A stretch of 64,000 bases of DNA from Streptomyces sp. GSL17-111 (GTDB lineage Bacteria; Actinomycetota; Actinomycetes; Streptomycetales; Streptomycetaceae). The notes below the pieces were generated by a model. That model had not been told where the DNA came from. It saw nothing but the letters and a program-made list of their open reading frames with translations, and did not search any database. Of this stretch, positions 48,203 to 56,256 are shown one piece after another. Numbering within the stretch: position 1 is the first letter of the stretch; each line of letters starts with the position of its first letter. The stretch covers positions 1,549,001 to 1,613,000 of the forward strand of contig NZ_JBAJNS010000001.1 of NCBI RefSeq assembly GCF_037911585.1, written 5' to 3'. Both the position numbers and the translations under genes were made by a program.

Positions 48203-49458
48203 CGCCGCGCCCCGTACTTGGCCAGCTCCAGCCGGGCGACCATGCCCCGGTGGACCTCGTCGGGCCCGTCCGCCAGCCGCAGGGCGCGGGCGGTGACCCA
48301 GGAGGCGGCGAGCGGGAAGTCGTCGGAGAGCCCGGCGCCGCCGTGCAGCTGCATCGCGAAGTCGATGACCTGCTGCGCCATGTTCGGGGCCGCGACCTTG
48401 ATCTGGCTGACCTCGCTCAGCGCGTGCAGCGGTCCGCCCTGGTCGAGCTTCCAGGCGGCGTGCAGGACGAGGAGCCGGGTGGCGTCGATGGCGATGCGGG
48501 CGTCCGCCACGCGCTCGCGGTTGCCCCCGAGGTCGACCAGCGGCTTGCCGAAGCCGACCCGGGACAGGCCGCGCTCGCAGGCGAGCTCCAGGGCCTTCTC
48601 GGCCAGGCCGATGAGGCGCATGCAGTGGTGGACGCGGCCGGGGCCGAGGCGTCCCTGGGCGATCTCGAAGGCGCGGCCCGGTCCGGCGATGACGTGGGAC
48701 AGCGGCACGCGGACGTCGGTGAAGGAGACCTCGCCGTGGCCGTGCGGTTCGTCGTGGACGCCCATCGTCGGCAGCATGCGCTCGACCCGCACGCCCGGGG
48801 TGTCGCGCGGGACGATCACCATGGAGTGCCGGTGGTGCTTGTCGGCCTCCGGGTCGCTGAGAGCCATGACGATGAGCACCTGGCAGTCGGGATGCCCGAC
48901 GCCGGTGGACCACCACTTGCGGCCGTTGACGATGACCTCGTCGCCCTCGACGACGGCCCACAGGGCCATGTTCGTGGCGTCGGAGGAGGCCACGTCGGGC
49001 TCCGTCATGCAGAAGGCGCTGCGGATGCGGGCGTCGAGCAGCGGTTCGAGCCACCGCTCGCGCTGTTCCTCGTTGCCGTACTTGAGCAGCACCTCCATGT
49101 TGCCGGTGTCGGGGGCGTTGCAGTTGAAGACGTGCGGGGCGAGGAAGGAGCGCCCGGTCTCCTCGGCGATCGGCGCGTAGTCGGTGTTGCTGAGCCCGGC
49201 TCCGCCGTCGGTGCCGTAGCGCTCCGCGTAGGGGCCCTCGTGTCCGGCGGGCAGGAAGAGGTTCCACAGCCCCTGGGCACGGGCCTTGGCCCGCAGCTCG
49301 GCGATGAGGGGCAGCGGCTCCCAGGGGTCGCCGGCGCCCTCGCGGCGGGCGGCGATCTCCCGGTGATAGGCGGCCTCGGCCGGTTCGATCTCGGCGCGGA
49401 TGAAGGCTCGCACGCGCTCGGTCAGGTCGGCCGCACGAGCTGAGGGGGCGAAGTCCAT
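48199..49458 (-). CDS. Acyl-CoA dehydrogenase, ACAD10/11-like
   Basis: A 419-residue FAD enzyme of the acyl-CoA dehydrogenase superfamily, with FCMTEPDVASSDATN, WWSTG and a C-terminal QLHGGAGLSDDFPL. Near the end it reads LADGPDEVH where classical enzymes have the catalytic-Glu segment (YEGT). The DGPDEVH form marks the ACAD10/11 branch, which acts with a kinase to convert 4-hydroxyacyl-CoA to 3-hydroxyacyl-CoA through a 4-phosphoacyl intermediate. First gene of the operon. ATG at 49458 has no Shine-Dalgarno and a -10 hexamer six bases upstream, so it is probably leaderless. Confidence 0.88.
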   Translation of the reverse strand: MDFAPSARAADLTERVRAFIRAEIEPAEAAYHREIAARREGAGDPWEPLPLIAELRAKARAQGLWNLFLPAGHEGPYAERYGTDGGAGLSNTDYAPIAEETGRSFLAPHVFNCNAPDTGNMEVLLKYGNEEQRERWLEPLLDARIRSAFCMTEPDVASSDATNMALWAVVEGDEVIVNGRKWWSTGVGHPDCQVLIVMALSDPEADKHHRHSMVIVPRDTPGVRVERMLPTMGVHDEPHGHGEVSFTDVRVPLSHVIAGPGRAFEIAQGRLGPGRVHHCMRLIGLAEKALELACERGLSRVGFGKPLVDLGGNRERVADARIAIDATRLLVLHAAWKLDQGGPLHALSEVSQIKVAAPNMAQQVIDFAMQLHGGAGLSDDFPLAASWVTARALRLADGPDEVHRGMVARLELAKYGARR

Positions 49459-49464
49459 GGGCCG

Positions 49465-49493
49465 ACCCTAGGACGTTGTTGAGCGTTGCTCAA
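49465..49493 (-). promoter_or_regulatory. Promoter and palindromic operator of the acyl-CoA dehydrogenase operon
   Basis: On the minus strand TTGAGC (49493-49488), 17 bases, TAGGGT (49470-49465), six bases, then the ATG. The -35 is one arm of a hyphenated palindrome TTGAGC-GTT-GCTCAA (49479-49493), a TetR-like operator form seen at fatty-acid genes of actinobacteria. A repressor bound here would block polymerase. The regulator gene is not in view. Confidence 0.6.
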
Positions 49494-49515
49494 TAGCGTC
49501 GGGATCAGAATCACA

Positions 49516-49549
49516 CCGGCCGCACTGTGCACGTGCACAGTGCGGCCGG
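49516..49549 (-). terminator. 34-bp perfect palindrome after the FprB-like gene
   Basis: 17-bp arms (49516-49532 and 49533-49549) with no spacer, between the FprB-like stop (49589) and the acyl-CoA dehydrogenase promoter. Probably the terminator of the AurF-FprB transcript; the central GTGCAC-rich core could also bind a protein. Confidence 0.65.
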
Positions 49550-49588
49550 AGGGGTGGCCGAAGGTTGGCCGGGGGTGCGGGCGGCGGG

Positions 49589-51268
49589 TCAGCGCGGCAG
49601 CAGACGGCGCGGGCCGCGCGCGGTGGCGACGAGTTCCTCCACCGTCGCGAGCTTGACGCGCGGACGTCCGTCGCGGTGTCCACGGGCCTCCTCGGCCCGC
49701 TGGATGGCCGCCAGCCCCCGGGCGTCGACGAGGTGCCGGCTGCGGCGCCGGGCCAGGCGGTGGAAGGCCTTCGCCCCGCCGGACGGCGCGGGCAGCGCCC
49801 CGGCGGCGGCGTCCGCGATCAGCGAGCCGACGGTCTCCGCCGCGCACGTGCGGTTGGCCCCGATGCCGCCGGACGGACCGCGCTTGATCCACCCGACCAC
49901 GTACGTCCCCGGCGCTCCCGCGACCCGGCCGGCCTCGTGCGGCACCGTCCCGCTCGCCTCGTCGAACGGCAGCCCCGGCACCGCCACCCCCCGGTAGCCG
50001 ACGGCCCGCAGCAGCATCCCGGCCGGGATCTCCGCCTCGCCGTCCGCACCGGTGACCCGCAGGGCGCGGACGCCTCCCCCGGTCTCCTCCGCGCGGCCCT
50101 CGGCCGTTCCGCCGAGGGCCGCCACCGGCGCCGAGCGGAACCGGAGGACGATGCGGCGCTCCGCCCCGGGCGGACGCGACCAGTCCACCCGCTCCCGCTC
50201 GGCGCCGCGCAGCACGGCGGCCTTGTCCTGCGGCCGGGCGGCGTCGAGTGCGTCCGTGACGCGCGGGTCGTGTGCGTCCACGACCAGCCGGACGCCGTCC
50301 AGGTGCGTCAGGGCGAGCAGTTCGGACCGGGTGCAGGCGGCGTCCTCCGGGCCCCGGCGACCCAGCAGCACCACCTCGCGCACCCTGCTGCGGCGCAGGG
50401 CGGCCAGCGCGTGGTCGGCGATGTCGGTCCCGGCGAGCGCCTCGGGGTCGGCGACGAGGATGCGGGCCACGTCGAGCGCCACGTTCCCGTTGCCCACCAC
50501 GACGACCCGCTCGGCGGAGAGGTCCACCGCGTCCGGGGCGACCTCGGGGTGGGCGTTGTACCAGGCCACGAACGTGGTCGCCGCGATGCTGCCCGGCAGG
50601 TCCTCGCCGGGGACGCCGGTCCGGCGGTCCGCGGAGGCGCCGACGGCGTAGACGACGGCGTCGTGGTGCGCGGCCAGCTCCTCCGGGGTGACGTCCCGGC
50701 CGACCTCCAGGCCGAGCTCCATCCGCACCCGGGGGTGGTGGTGGAAGCGGGCGAACGTCTCCCCGACGCCCTTCGTGGCGGGGTGGTCGGGCGCGACGCC
50801 GTAGCGCACGAGGCCGCCGGCCACCGGCAGCCGGTCCACGAGCGTCACCTCGGCGTCGGTGTGGAGCAGCAGGTCCTCGGCCGCGTACATCCCGGCCGGC
50901 CCGGTGCCGACGACGGCGACCCGGAGCCTCGGGAAGTCCGGCGGCAGCACGCGCTCGAACCGGGGGCGGCCCCAGGCGTGGAAGTTCGGCCCGGTCACGG
51001 AGGTGCCGGGGTCCCTGCCCTCGAAGTACGCCGCGTTGAGGGCGGCGTACTCCTTCTGCCCCTCACGCAGCCGGTCCACGGGGACGACGGCGTCCACGGG
51101 GCAGGCGTCCGCGCACGCGCCGCAGTCGATGCACGCCCTCGGGTCGATGTGGAGCATCTCCGTGCTGCCGAAGGCCCGCTCCTCGGGCGTCGGGTGGATG
51201 CAGTTGACCGGGCAGACGGCCACGCAGGTGGCGTCGTTGCAGCAGGTCTGGGTGATGGCGTAGGCCAT
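49589..51268 (-). CDS. fprB: Ferredoxin-NADP reductase fused to a ferredoxin domain (FprB-like)
   Basis: A 559-residue fusion. Residues 1-75 are a bacterial ferredoxin with two cysteine clusters (C9/C10..C15..C19-P and C38-x-x-C-x-x-C-x-x-x-C-P), and residues about 105-540 are an adrenodoxin-reductase-like flavoprotein (VAVVGTGPAGMYAAEDLL for FAD, VVGNGNVALDVAR for NADP, GWIKRGPSGGIGANR). It passes electrons from NADPH to the fused or a separate ferredoxin. Length and order match mycobacterial FprB. It follows the AurF-type gene by 30 bases and is the obvious electron supplier for it. Confidence 0.9.
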   Translation of the reverse strand: MAYAITQTCCNDATCVAVCPVNCIHPTPEERAFGSTEMLHIDPRACIDCGACADACPVDAVVPVDRLREGQKEYAALNAAYFEGRDPGTSVTGPNFHAWGRPRFERVLPPDFPRLRVAVVGTGPAGMYAAEDLLLHTDAEVTLVDRLPVAGGLVRYGVAPDHPATKGVGETFARFHHHPRVRMELGLEVGRDVTPEELAAHHDAVVYAVGASADRRTGVPGEDLPGSIAATTFVAWYNAHPEVAPDAVDLSAERVVVVGNGNVALDVARILVADPEALAGTDIADHALAALRRSRVREVVLLGRRGPEDAACTRSELLALTHLDGVRLVVDAHDPRVTDALDAARPQDKAAVLRGAERERVDWSRPPGAERRIVLRFRSAPVAALGGTAEGRAEETGGGVRALRVTGADGEAEIPAGMLLRAVGYRGVAVPGLPFDEASGTVPHEAGRVAGAPGTYVVGWIKRGPSGGIGANRTCAAETVGSLIADAAAGALPAPSGGAKAFHRLARRRSRHLVDARGLAAIQRAEEARGHRDGRPRVKLATVEELVATARGPRRLLPR

Positions 51269-51298
51269 GGTGACGGTCAGCTCGCTCGGATCAAGGGG

Positions 51299-52222
51299 TC
51301 AGATCAGGTTCGCGCGCTTGTAGAACGCCAGCGCGGGCCTGGTGAGGAGGCGGGCGGAGGCCAGGAACTCCATCAGGCCGGAGCAGCTGGAGCGCATCAT
51401 CGCCTTGTGGTGCTGGTTCGCCTTCGCCTCGGCGACGGCCCGCTCGGCGTCCAGCCCGGCGTTCTCGTACACCTTCTTGTTCACCATGCTGGTGACGATG
51501 AAGTAGGACGCGACGGCCACGACGAAGGCGTTGATCTGGCGACGCGCCCACCCCGCCCCGCGCAGCCGCTTGCGCGTCTCGTCCCGGGCGAACTTCATGT
51601 GCCGGGACTCCTCGACGACGTGGATGTTGTTGATCGTACGGACGAACGGCACCACCCGCTCGTCCCGCATCCAGTCGCGCTGCATGACGTCCAGGACCTC
51701 CTCGGCGACGAGGATCGCCGCGTACGCCGCCTCGCCGAACGCCAGCGTCTTGAAGGCGCGGCCCAGTTCGAGGACGAGCCGGTGCGGCCGGTAGGCCGGG
51801 GCACCGAGCTTCTGCGCGCCCCGGGCGAACATGATCGAGTGCCGGCACTCCTCGGCGATCTCGGTCAGCGCCCACTGGAACTCCGCGCCGGTCGGGTCCT
51901 TGGCGTAGATGTCCCGCAGCACCATCTGCTGGAGGATCATCTCGAACCAGATCCCCGTGCTGGCGACGGACGCCGCCTCCTGCCGCGTCAGCTCCCTGCG
52001 CTGCGGCTCGGTCAGCTCGTTCCAGTACGCGGTGCCATAGAGCGTGCTCCACTCCGGGCTCGCGCCGTGGAACTCCTTGTCCAGCGGCGTCTCCCAGTCG
52101 ACCTCGGTGGGCGGGTCGTACGCGAGCTGGGCGGCCGAGTCGAGCAAGCGGCGGGCGACGTCCTGCTCGTCGGGCCGGTCCGCGCTCTCCGACAGGTCGG
52201 GCCGAACGGTGCTGCTTGCCAT
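51299..52222 (-). CDS. AurF-type diiron oxygenase-like protein
   Basis: A 307-residue ferritin-like four-helix-bundle protein. Candidate diiron ligands are E94, E125 and H128 (EECRH), E174, and E205 with H208 (EESRH), the AurF/p-aminobenzoate N-oxygenase pattern. The ATG at 52222 has GAGGAG upstream. Gene order with an FprB-type reductase suggests an NADPH-ferredoxin-driven oxygenase; from memory mycobacteria keep a similar pair (Rv0885-fprB). No biosynthetic gene cluster surrounds it, so the substrate is likely a general metabolite or lipid. Confidence 0.82.
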   Translation of the reverse strand: MASSTVRPDLSESADRPDEQDVARRLLDSAAQLAYDPPTEVDWETPLDKEFHGASPEWSTLYGTAYWNELTEPQRRELTRQEAASVASTGIWFEMILQQMVLRDIYAKDPTGAEFQWALTEIAEECRHSIMFARGAQKLGAPAYRPHRLVLELGRAFKTLAFGEAAYAAILVAEEVLDVMQRDWMRDERVVPFVRTINNIHVVEESRHMKFARDETRKRLRGAGWARRQINAFVVAVASYFIVTSMVNKKVYENAGLDAERAVAEAKANQHHKAMMRSSCSGLMEFLASARLLTRPALAFYKRANLI

Positions 52223-52288
52223 GGCGGAGCTCCTCGTGTCGAGTGCGGGGTCCTTGGTCGACGACGGCGGTGGGGCGGGCGACCACCC

Positions 52289-52325
52289 CTTGTTAGACAG
52301 ACCGTATAGCAAGCCTCGGAGGCTT
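52289..52325. promoter_or_regulatory. Two adjoining palindromes upstream of the AurF-type gene
   Basis: An imperfect 25-bp inverted repeat (52289-52297 with 52305-52313) abuts and shares three bases with a perfect hyphenated palindrome AAGCCTC-G-GAGGCTT (52311-52325). They lie 67-103 bases upstream of the start, in a locally AT-rich patch that includes TATACG on the minus strand (52310-52305 region), a likely -10. They look like operator sites for a dimeric repressor. Confidence 0.5.
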
Positions 52326-52404
52326 TCCTACCCTTCGGTAAGAAGTTTGTGCCCCACGCGCATGTGACCCCCTCCCCGTGCGCGAGGGATGAGTCCCGGA
52401 CAGG

Positions 52405-52445
52405 ACCGGAGCCGTGCGGACGGGGGTGCGCCGCACGGCTCCGGT
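52405..52445 (-). terminator. Terminator of the GH31 gene
   Basis: 15-bp perfect stem (52405-52419 with 52431-52445) and an 11-base loop, 20 bases past the GH31 stop on the minus strand. Confidence 0.8.
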
Positions 52446-52464
52446 GGTTGAGGGGGACAGGGGG

Positions 52465-55400
52465 TCAGTTGGCGAGGGCCGTCCAGCGCGCGGCCGGGGC
52501 GCCGTCGTCGGTGGCCTGGACGACGAGGCCGTCCTCGCGGGCGGCCAGGGACAGGCCGCTGTGCTTGGCCTTCAGGGTGAGCGTTCCGTCGTCGTCGGTG
52601 ATCTCCCACTGCTGGTTGGCGGTTCCGGTGCAGGTGTACTGGACGACCTCGGCGCCGTCGTCCGCCGAGCTGCCCGCGACGTCGGCACAGAGGCCGCTGC
52701 CCGCGTTCTTGAGCCGGTAGGTGCCGTTGTCGTCGCGGGTGACGTTCCACTTCTGCGCGGGTGAGGCGGACTCCCCGGCGAGCCGCAGCTGCCCGGCGTT
52801 CTCGTCGCCGGGGGCCGCGAGCCGGCCGTCGCCCGAGCCGCTGACCAGCGCGTACTGGCCGTCCTCGACGGGCGGCGGGACGACCTCCTCGGTGCCCGTC
52901 GTCAGCGCGAAGACGTGCACGGCGCTGTTCTTCGGCAGCGTGACGGCCGCGACCCGCTTCTCCGGGTCGACGCGCAGGGTCGTGGTGTAGAGGCGGTAGT
53001 CGATGTCCGGGTAGGCGGGGCCGGAGCGGGTGTTCTTGCCCTTCGTGCTGAGGGCGGTCTTCGCGCCGTACCTGTCCGTCGGCAGGCAGCACCAGTTGGG
53101 GAAGCCCAGCGTCTCCTCGGCGGTGGAGCCGTCGGTGTAGTGGACGGTGGCCGTGCCTCCGGCGGAGCCGCTGGTGCCGGTCCCGAGGAAGGCCAGGGCG
53201 TTGCCCCGCGCGTCCCCGGGGACCTTGACCGTCTGCCCGGTGGCGGCGACGTTGTCCCGCGTGCCCGGCTCGGCGTCCGGCCAGGTGAACGCGAAGCCGT
53301 TCGCCTCGACCGTGGCGCCCGGCGTCGCTCCCCGCTCCGCCAGCCTCTCGGCGATGAAGCTGGAACCGCCGCCGTCCAGGTCGCCCGGCTCCGGGTCGTC
53401 CGACGCCGTCACGCCGACGTTGTTCGCCGCCGAGGCGAGCGAGGCGTGGGCGAGGGTCGTGCTCGTCCCCGCGCGGACGTCGTAGGCCGTGCCGCGGGTC
53501 CGGTAGCGCACGGCGGCGGTCAGCTCGTGGCGTCCCGGTTCGGCGGACGCCGGGGGCGTCACCGTGTAGCGGACGGTGAACGTCTGCCCGTCGCGCAGGG
53601 CCTTCCGCGTCGTCGCGCCCTCCGCCGTGACGTCCCAGCCCTCGGGCGCGGTGACGGTGGTGCGGGTGACGTCGACGGGCTTGCCGGTGTCGTTGGTGAA
53701 CGACGCCGTGACCTCCTGCGCGGCCTCGGGCGAGCCGATCACCGGCGTCGTCGCGTCGAAGGCGACGTCACGGTCCTGCGGGTGCGTGCCGCCGACCGAC
53801 CCGGCGCCGTCGATGCGCACGGTCGTCGTGCCGTCGGTCGGCACCGTGGCCGTCCTGATGTGGACGACGCCGCTCGGGGCGTCGTAGTACCAGCCGGAGT
53901 CGGCGGCGTTCAGCGCCTCCTCGCTGCGGTACTCCGTGAGGTTGCGCTTCCCGGCCCGGACGCGCGCCGGGTCGGTGTTCGTGTGCACGGTCAGGCCGTA
54001 GCGCCGCTCGGTGGGCCTGCCCTCGTAGGTGCCCTCCAGCGCGCCGATGGCGACCGTCACCGGGCCGCGCTCGCGGGCGTCCGGCGCGGTGACCTCGAAC
54101 CGCTGCGTGGCCGACTCACCGGCCGCGTGGGCCCGGGTGCGGCCGTCGTCCTCGTAGAGGGTGAAGGAGGAGGTGCCCTGCGGGTAGACGTCCAGGTCGA
54201 GCTGCCCGGCGTTCTTGCCCTCCTGCCAGTCGAGGGTGCCCTCGGGGAACATCGGCACGACGGCGCCCGCCCGGACGAACAGCGGCAGCGTGTCCAGCGG
54301 CGCGCGGTAGCCGTCGAGCGTCTGCCCGCCCTCGTGGACGCGGCCGGTCCAGTAGTCGACCCAGCGGCCCTCGGGGAGGTAGATGCCGTCGCGGACGTCG
54401 CTGTCCTCGTAGACGGGCGCCACCAGGAAGTCGTCCCCGGCCAGGAACTCGTACTTCGCCTTGTCGCCCCAGGTGTTCGGGTCGTCCGGGTAGTTCAGGT
54501 ACAGCGGGCGGGTCGGGCCGACGCCGTCCTTCGAGGCGTTCGCGCTGTGCGTGTAGAAGTAGGGCAGCAGCCGCTCGTGGAGCAGCATGTACTTCCTGTT
54601 GATGTCGGTGTACGGCTGCCCGTAGCGCCAGGGCTGCTTGTCGGACGCCGCCCAGCCGCTCATCAGGTACGTCATCGGCAGGAACATCTTCCACTGCATG
54701 TCGCGGACGTACGTCTCGGCGCTGCCGCCGAAGATGCCGTCCACGTCACCGGTGGTCATGTGCTGGCCGGACATGGTGGAACCGGCGTAGGTGGGGATCT
54801 GCCAGCGGATGTAGTCCCAGGTGCCGGACTGGTCGCCGCTCCACATCGCGCCGCAGCGCTGCGTGCCGGCCCAGCCCTCCACCGTCAGGACGGTGGCCCG
54901 GTCCTCGCTGTGCTCCTCGATGCCGCGCTGCGACTCCTCGCAGGCGTCGAGCGCGAAGCGGTAGCCGGGGCCGACCCAGGCGACGTCGGTCTTGCGGACG
55001 CGGACGCCGGCGGAGACCTCGGACTCCTGCTCGGTGAGGTCCGACTCCGTCCACAGGCCGAGCTCGGCGCCGCGCTCGTGGAGCATGTCCGCCGTCTCGG
55101 GCAGCTGCTCGTAGCCGCAGCCGTAGCCGTCGTTGACCAGCATCCAGCCCAGCGGCAGCCCGTGCTCGGTGTAGCCGTCCGCGATCTCCGTGGAGTCCCG
55201 CAGCGTCTCGCGCTCGCCGCGGTTGGCGTTGTGCAGATAGCAGTCGGCGTCGCCGATCTCCAGGGCGTACATCGGCATCATGGCCGGACGGCCGGTCAGC
55301 TCGGTGTACCCGTCGATGACCTCCTTGGCGTCGCCGACGAAGTAGTAGGCGTCGAAGCGCTGTTCGGCGTGGGTGGTGCGCACCGGGGAGCGGAAGTCGT

Positions 55401-56094
55401 AGGCGCCCGGCGCGAAGGTGTTGCGCAGGACGCCGTAGCCCTGGCTGGAGACGTAGAACGGCACGGCGTTGGGGTTGCCGCCGTCGTTCCAGTCGTAGTC
55501 GCGGGTGATGTCGATCGTCTGGTCGCGGTGGCTGAAGCGGCCGTTCTGCATGCCGCCGCCGAAGAACTGCTCGCGCTCGCCCTGGGCGAGCGTCTGCACG
55601 GTGCCGTCGTCCGACCACGACAGCGGCGCCGTCTCACGCCACAGCTCACGGCCGTCCTCGTCGGCGAGGGCGAGCGTGGCGGGCGACTTGGTGATCGTGA
55701 GCGTGGCCTCGTCGGACCGGATGACGTGGGCGTCGTCGGTCTCGGTGTGCGTGGACCCCGCGCCGTCGTGGTCCCGCCCCACGACGATGTCGGCGTCGGG
55801 GGCGTCCGGGTCGTCGGGGTCGTCGTTCGCGGGGTCGGAGAAGGTGCCGTCGGGGGCGAGGTGGACGCGCACCAGGTCGTCGTCGTGGAACGTCACCCGC
55901 AGCTTCGCCTCGCCCGAGGACACCGTGTAGGTGTCGCCGTCGGCGGAGAAGCCGGTGACGTCCCCCAGGGAGTGGCCGGGCGGGGCGGCGGGGGCCTTCG
56001 GCACGGCCGCGTGGAGGGGTGCCGCCGCGCCGGTGGCGATCAGTGTGGTGGCCAGGACGGAGATGAGCAGGGGTGCTCTGACCGCATGGTTCAT
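52465..56094 (-). CDS. Secreted glycoside hydrolase family 31 enzyme with ricin-type lectin domain
   Basis: A 1209-residue exported enzyme: signal peptide (1 to about 29, APLHA-AVP), N-terminal beta-sandwich, GH31 barrel (about 230-560), C-terminal beta domains, a NEW3-like domain (about 765-860), a galactose-binding-like domain (about 880-1060) and a ricin-type beta-trefoil (about 1075-1209). The likely nucleophile is D383 in FALDACEES and acid/base D421 in WSGDQSGTW. The segment GDVDGIFGGS after the acid/base resembles the alpha-N-acetylgalactosaminidase branch of GH31 more than the usual glucosidases; this subfamily call is tentative. ATG start with GGAGCC upstream. Confidence 0.85.
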   Translation of the reverse strand: MNHAVRAPLLISVLATTLIATGAAAPLHAAVPKAPAAPPGHSLGDVTGFSADGDTYTVSSGEAKLRVTFHDDDLVRVHLAPDGTFSDPANDDPDDPDAPDADIVVGRDHDGAGSTHTETDDAHVIRSDEATLTITKSPATLALADEDGRELWRETAPLSWSDDGTVQTLAQGEREQFFGGGMQNGRFSHRDQTIDITRDYDWNDGGNPNAVPFYVSSQGYGVLRNTFAPGAYDFRSPVRTTHAEQRFDAYYFVGDAKEVIDGYTELTGRPAMMPMYALEIGDADCYLHNANRGERETLRDSTEIADGYTEHGLPLGWMLVNDGYGCGYEQLPETADMLHERGAELGLWTESDLTEQESEVSAGVRVRKTDVAWVGPGYRFALDACEESQRGIEEHSEDRATVLTVEGWAGTQRCGAMWSGDQSGTWDYIRWQIPTYAGSTMSGQHMTTGDVDGIFGGSAETYVRDMQWKMFLPMTYLMSGWAASDKQPWRYGQPYTDINRKYMLLHERLLPYFYTHSANASKDGVGPTRPLYLNYPDDPNTWGDKAKYEFLAGDDFLVAPVYEDSDVRDGIYLPEGRWVDYWTGRVHEGGQTLDGYRAPLDTLPLFVRAGAVVPMFPEGTLDWQEGKNAGQLDLDVYPQGTSSFTLYEDDGRTRAHAAGESATQRFEVTAPDARERGPVTVAIGALEGTYEGRPTERRYGLTVHTNTDPARVRAGKRNLTEYRSEEALNAADSGWYYDAPSGVVHIRTATVPTDGTTTVRIDGAGSVGGTHPQDRDVAFDATTPVIGSPEAAQEVTASFTNDTGKPVDVTRTTVTAPEGWDVTAEGATTRKALRDGQTFTVRYTVTPPASAEPGRHELTAAVRYRTRGTAYDVRAGTSTTLAHASLASAANNVGVTASDDPEPGDLDGGGSSFIAERLAERGATPGATVEANGFAFTWPDAEPGTRDNVAATGQTVKVPGDARGNALAFLGTGTSGSAGGTATVHYTDGSTAEETLGFPNWCCLPTDRYGAKTALSTKGKNTRSGPAYPDIDYRLYTTTLRVDPEKRVAAVTLPKNSAVHVFALTTGTEEVVPPPVEDGQYALVSGSGDGRLAAPGDENAGQLRLAGESASPAQKWNVTRDDNGTYRLKNAGSGLCADVAGSSADDGAEVVQYTCTGTANQQWEITDDDGTLTLKAKHSGLSLAAREDGLVVQATDDGAPAARWTALAN

Positions 56095-56134
56095 GAGGCA
56101 GGCTCCGATACAGGGAAGGTGCCCCCGATGAAAC

Positions 56135-56192
56135 GGCCCGGAACACGCATCCGTCAACACTGCGGATGCAAGTTCTTGCTCATTTCCGGGCC
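56135..56192. promoter_or_regulatory. Nested inverted repeats upstream of the GH31 gene
   Basis: Outer arms of 9 bp (56135-56143 with 56184-56192) enclose inner arms of 7 bp (56147-56153 with 56163-56169), all perfect. They lie 41-98 bases before the GH31 start and 65 bases past the GNAT stop on the same strand. A terminator for the GNAT gene, an operator, or both. Confidence 0.6.
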
Positions 56193-56256
56193 ACAGGACT
56201 CATGAACGCGCGTAATGTGCGCGGTGGGCGCGCGGCCCCGCGCCGTCCCGCCGACC

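Noticed and set aside
49565..52309. A 914-codon open frame on the + strand antisense to the FprB and AurF genes
   Set aside because: Shadow of two recognised proteins; no start context or motif.
52915..56205. A 1096-codon open frame on the + strand, antisense to the GH31 gene
   Set aside because: Mirror frame of high-GC coding DNA: Val/Arg/Gly/Ala-rich product, no ribosome site and no family resemblance.
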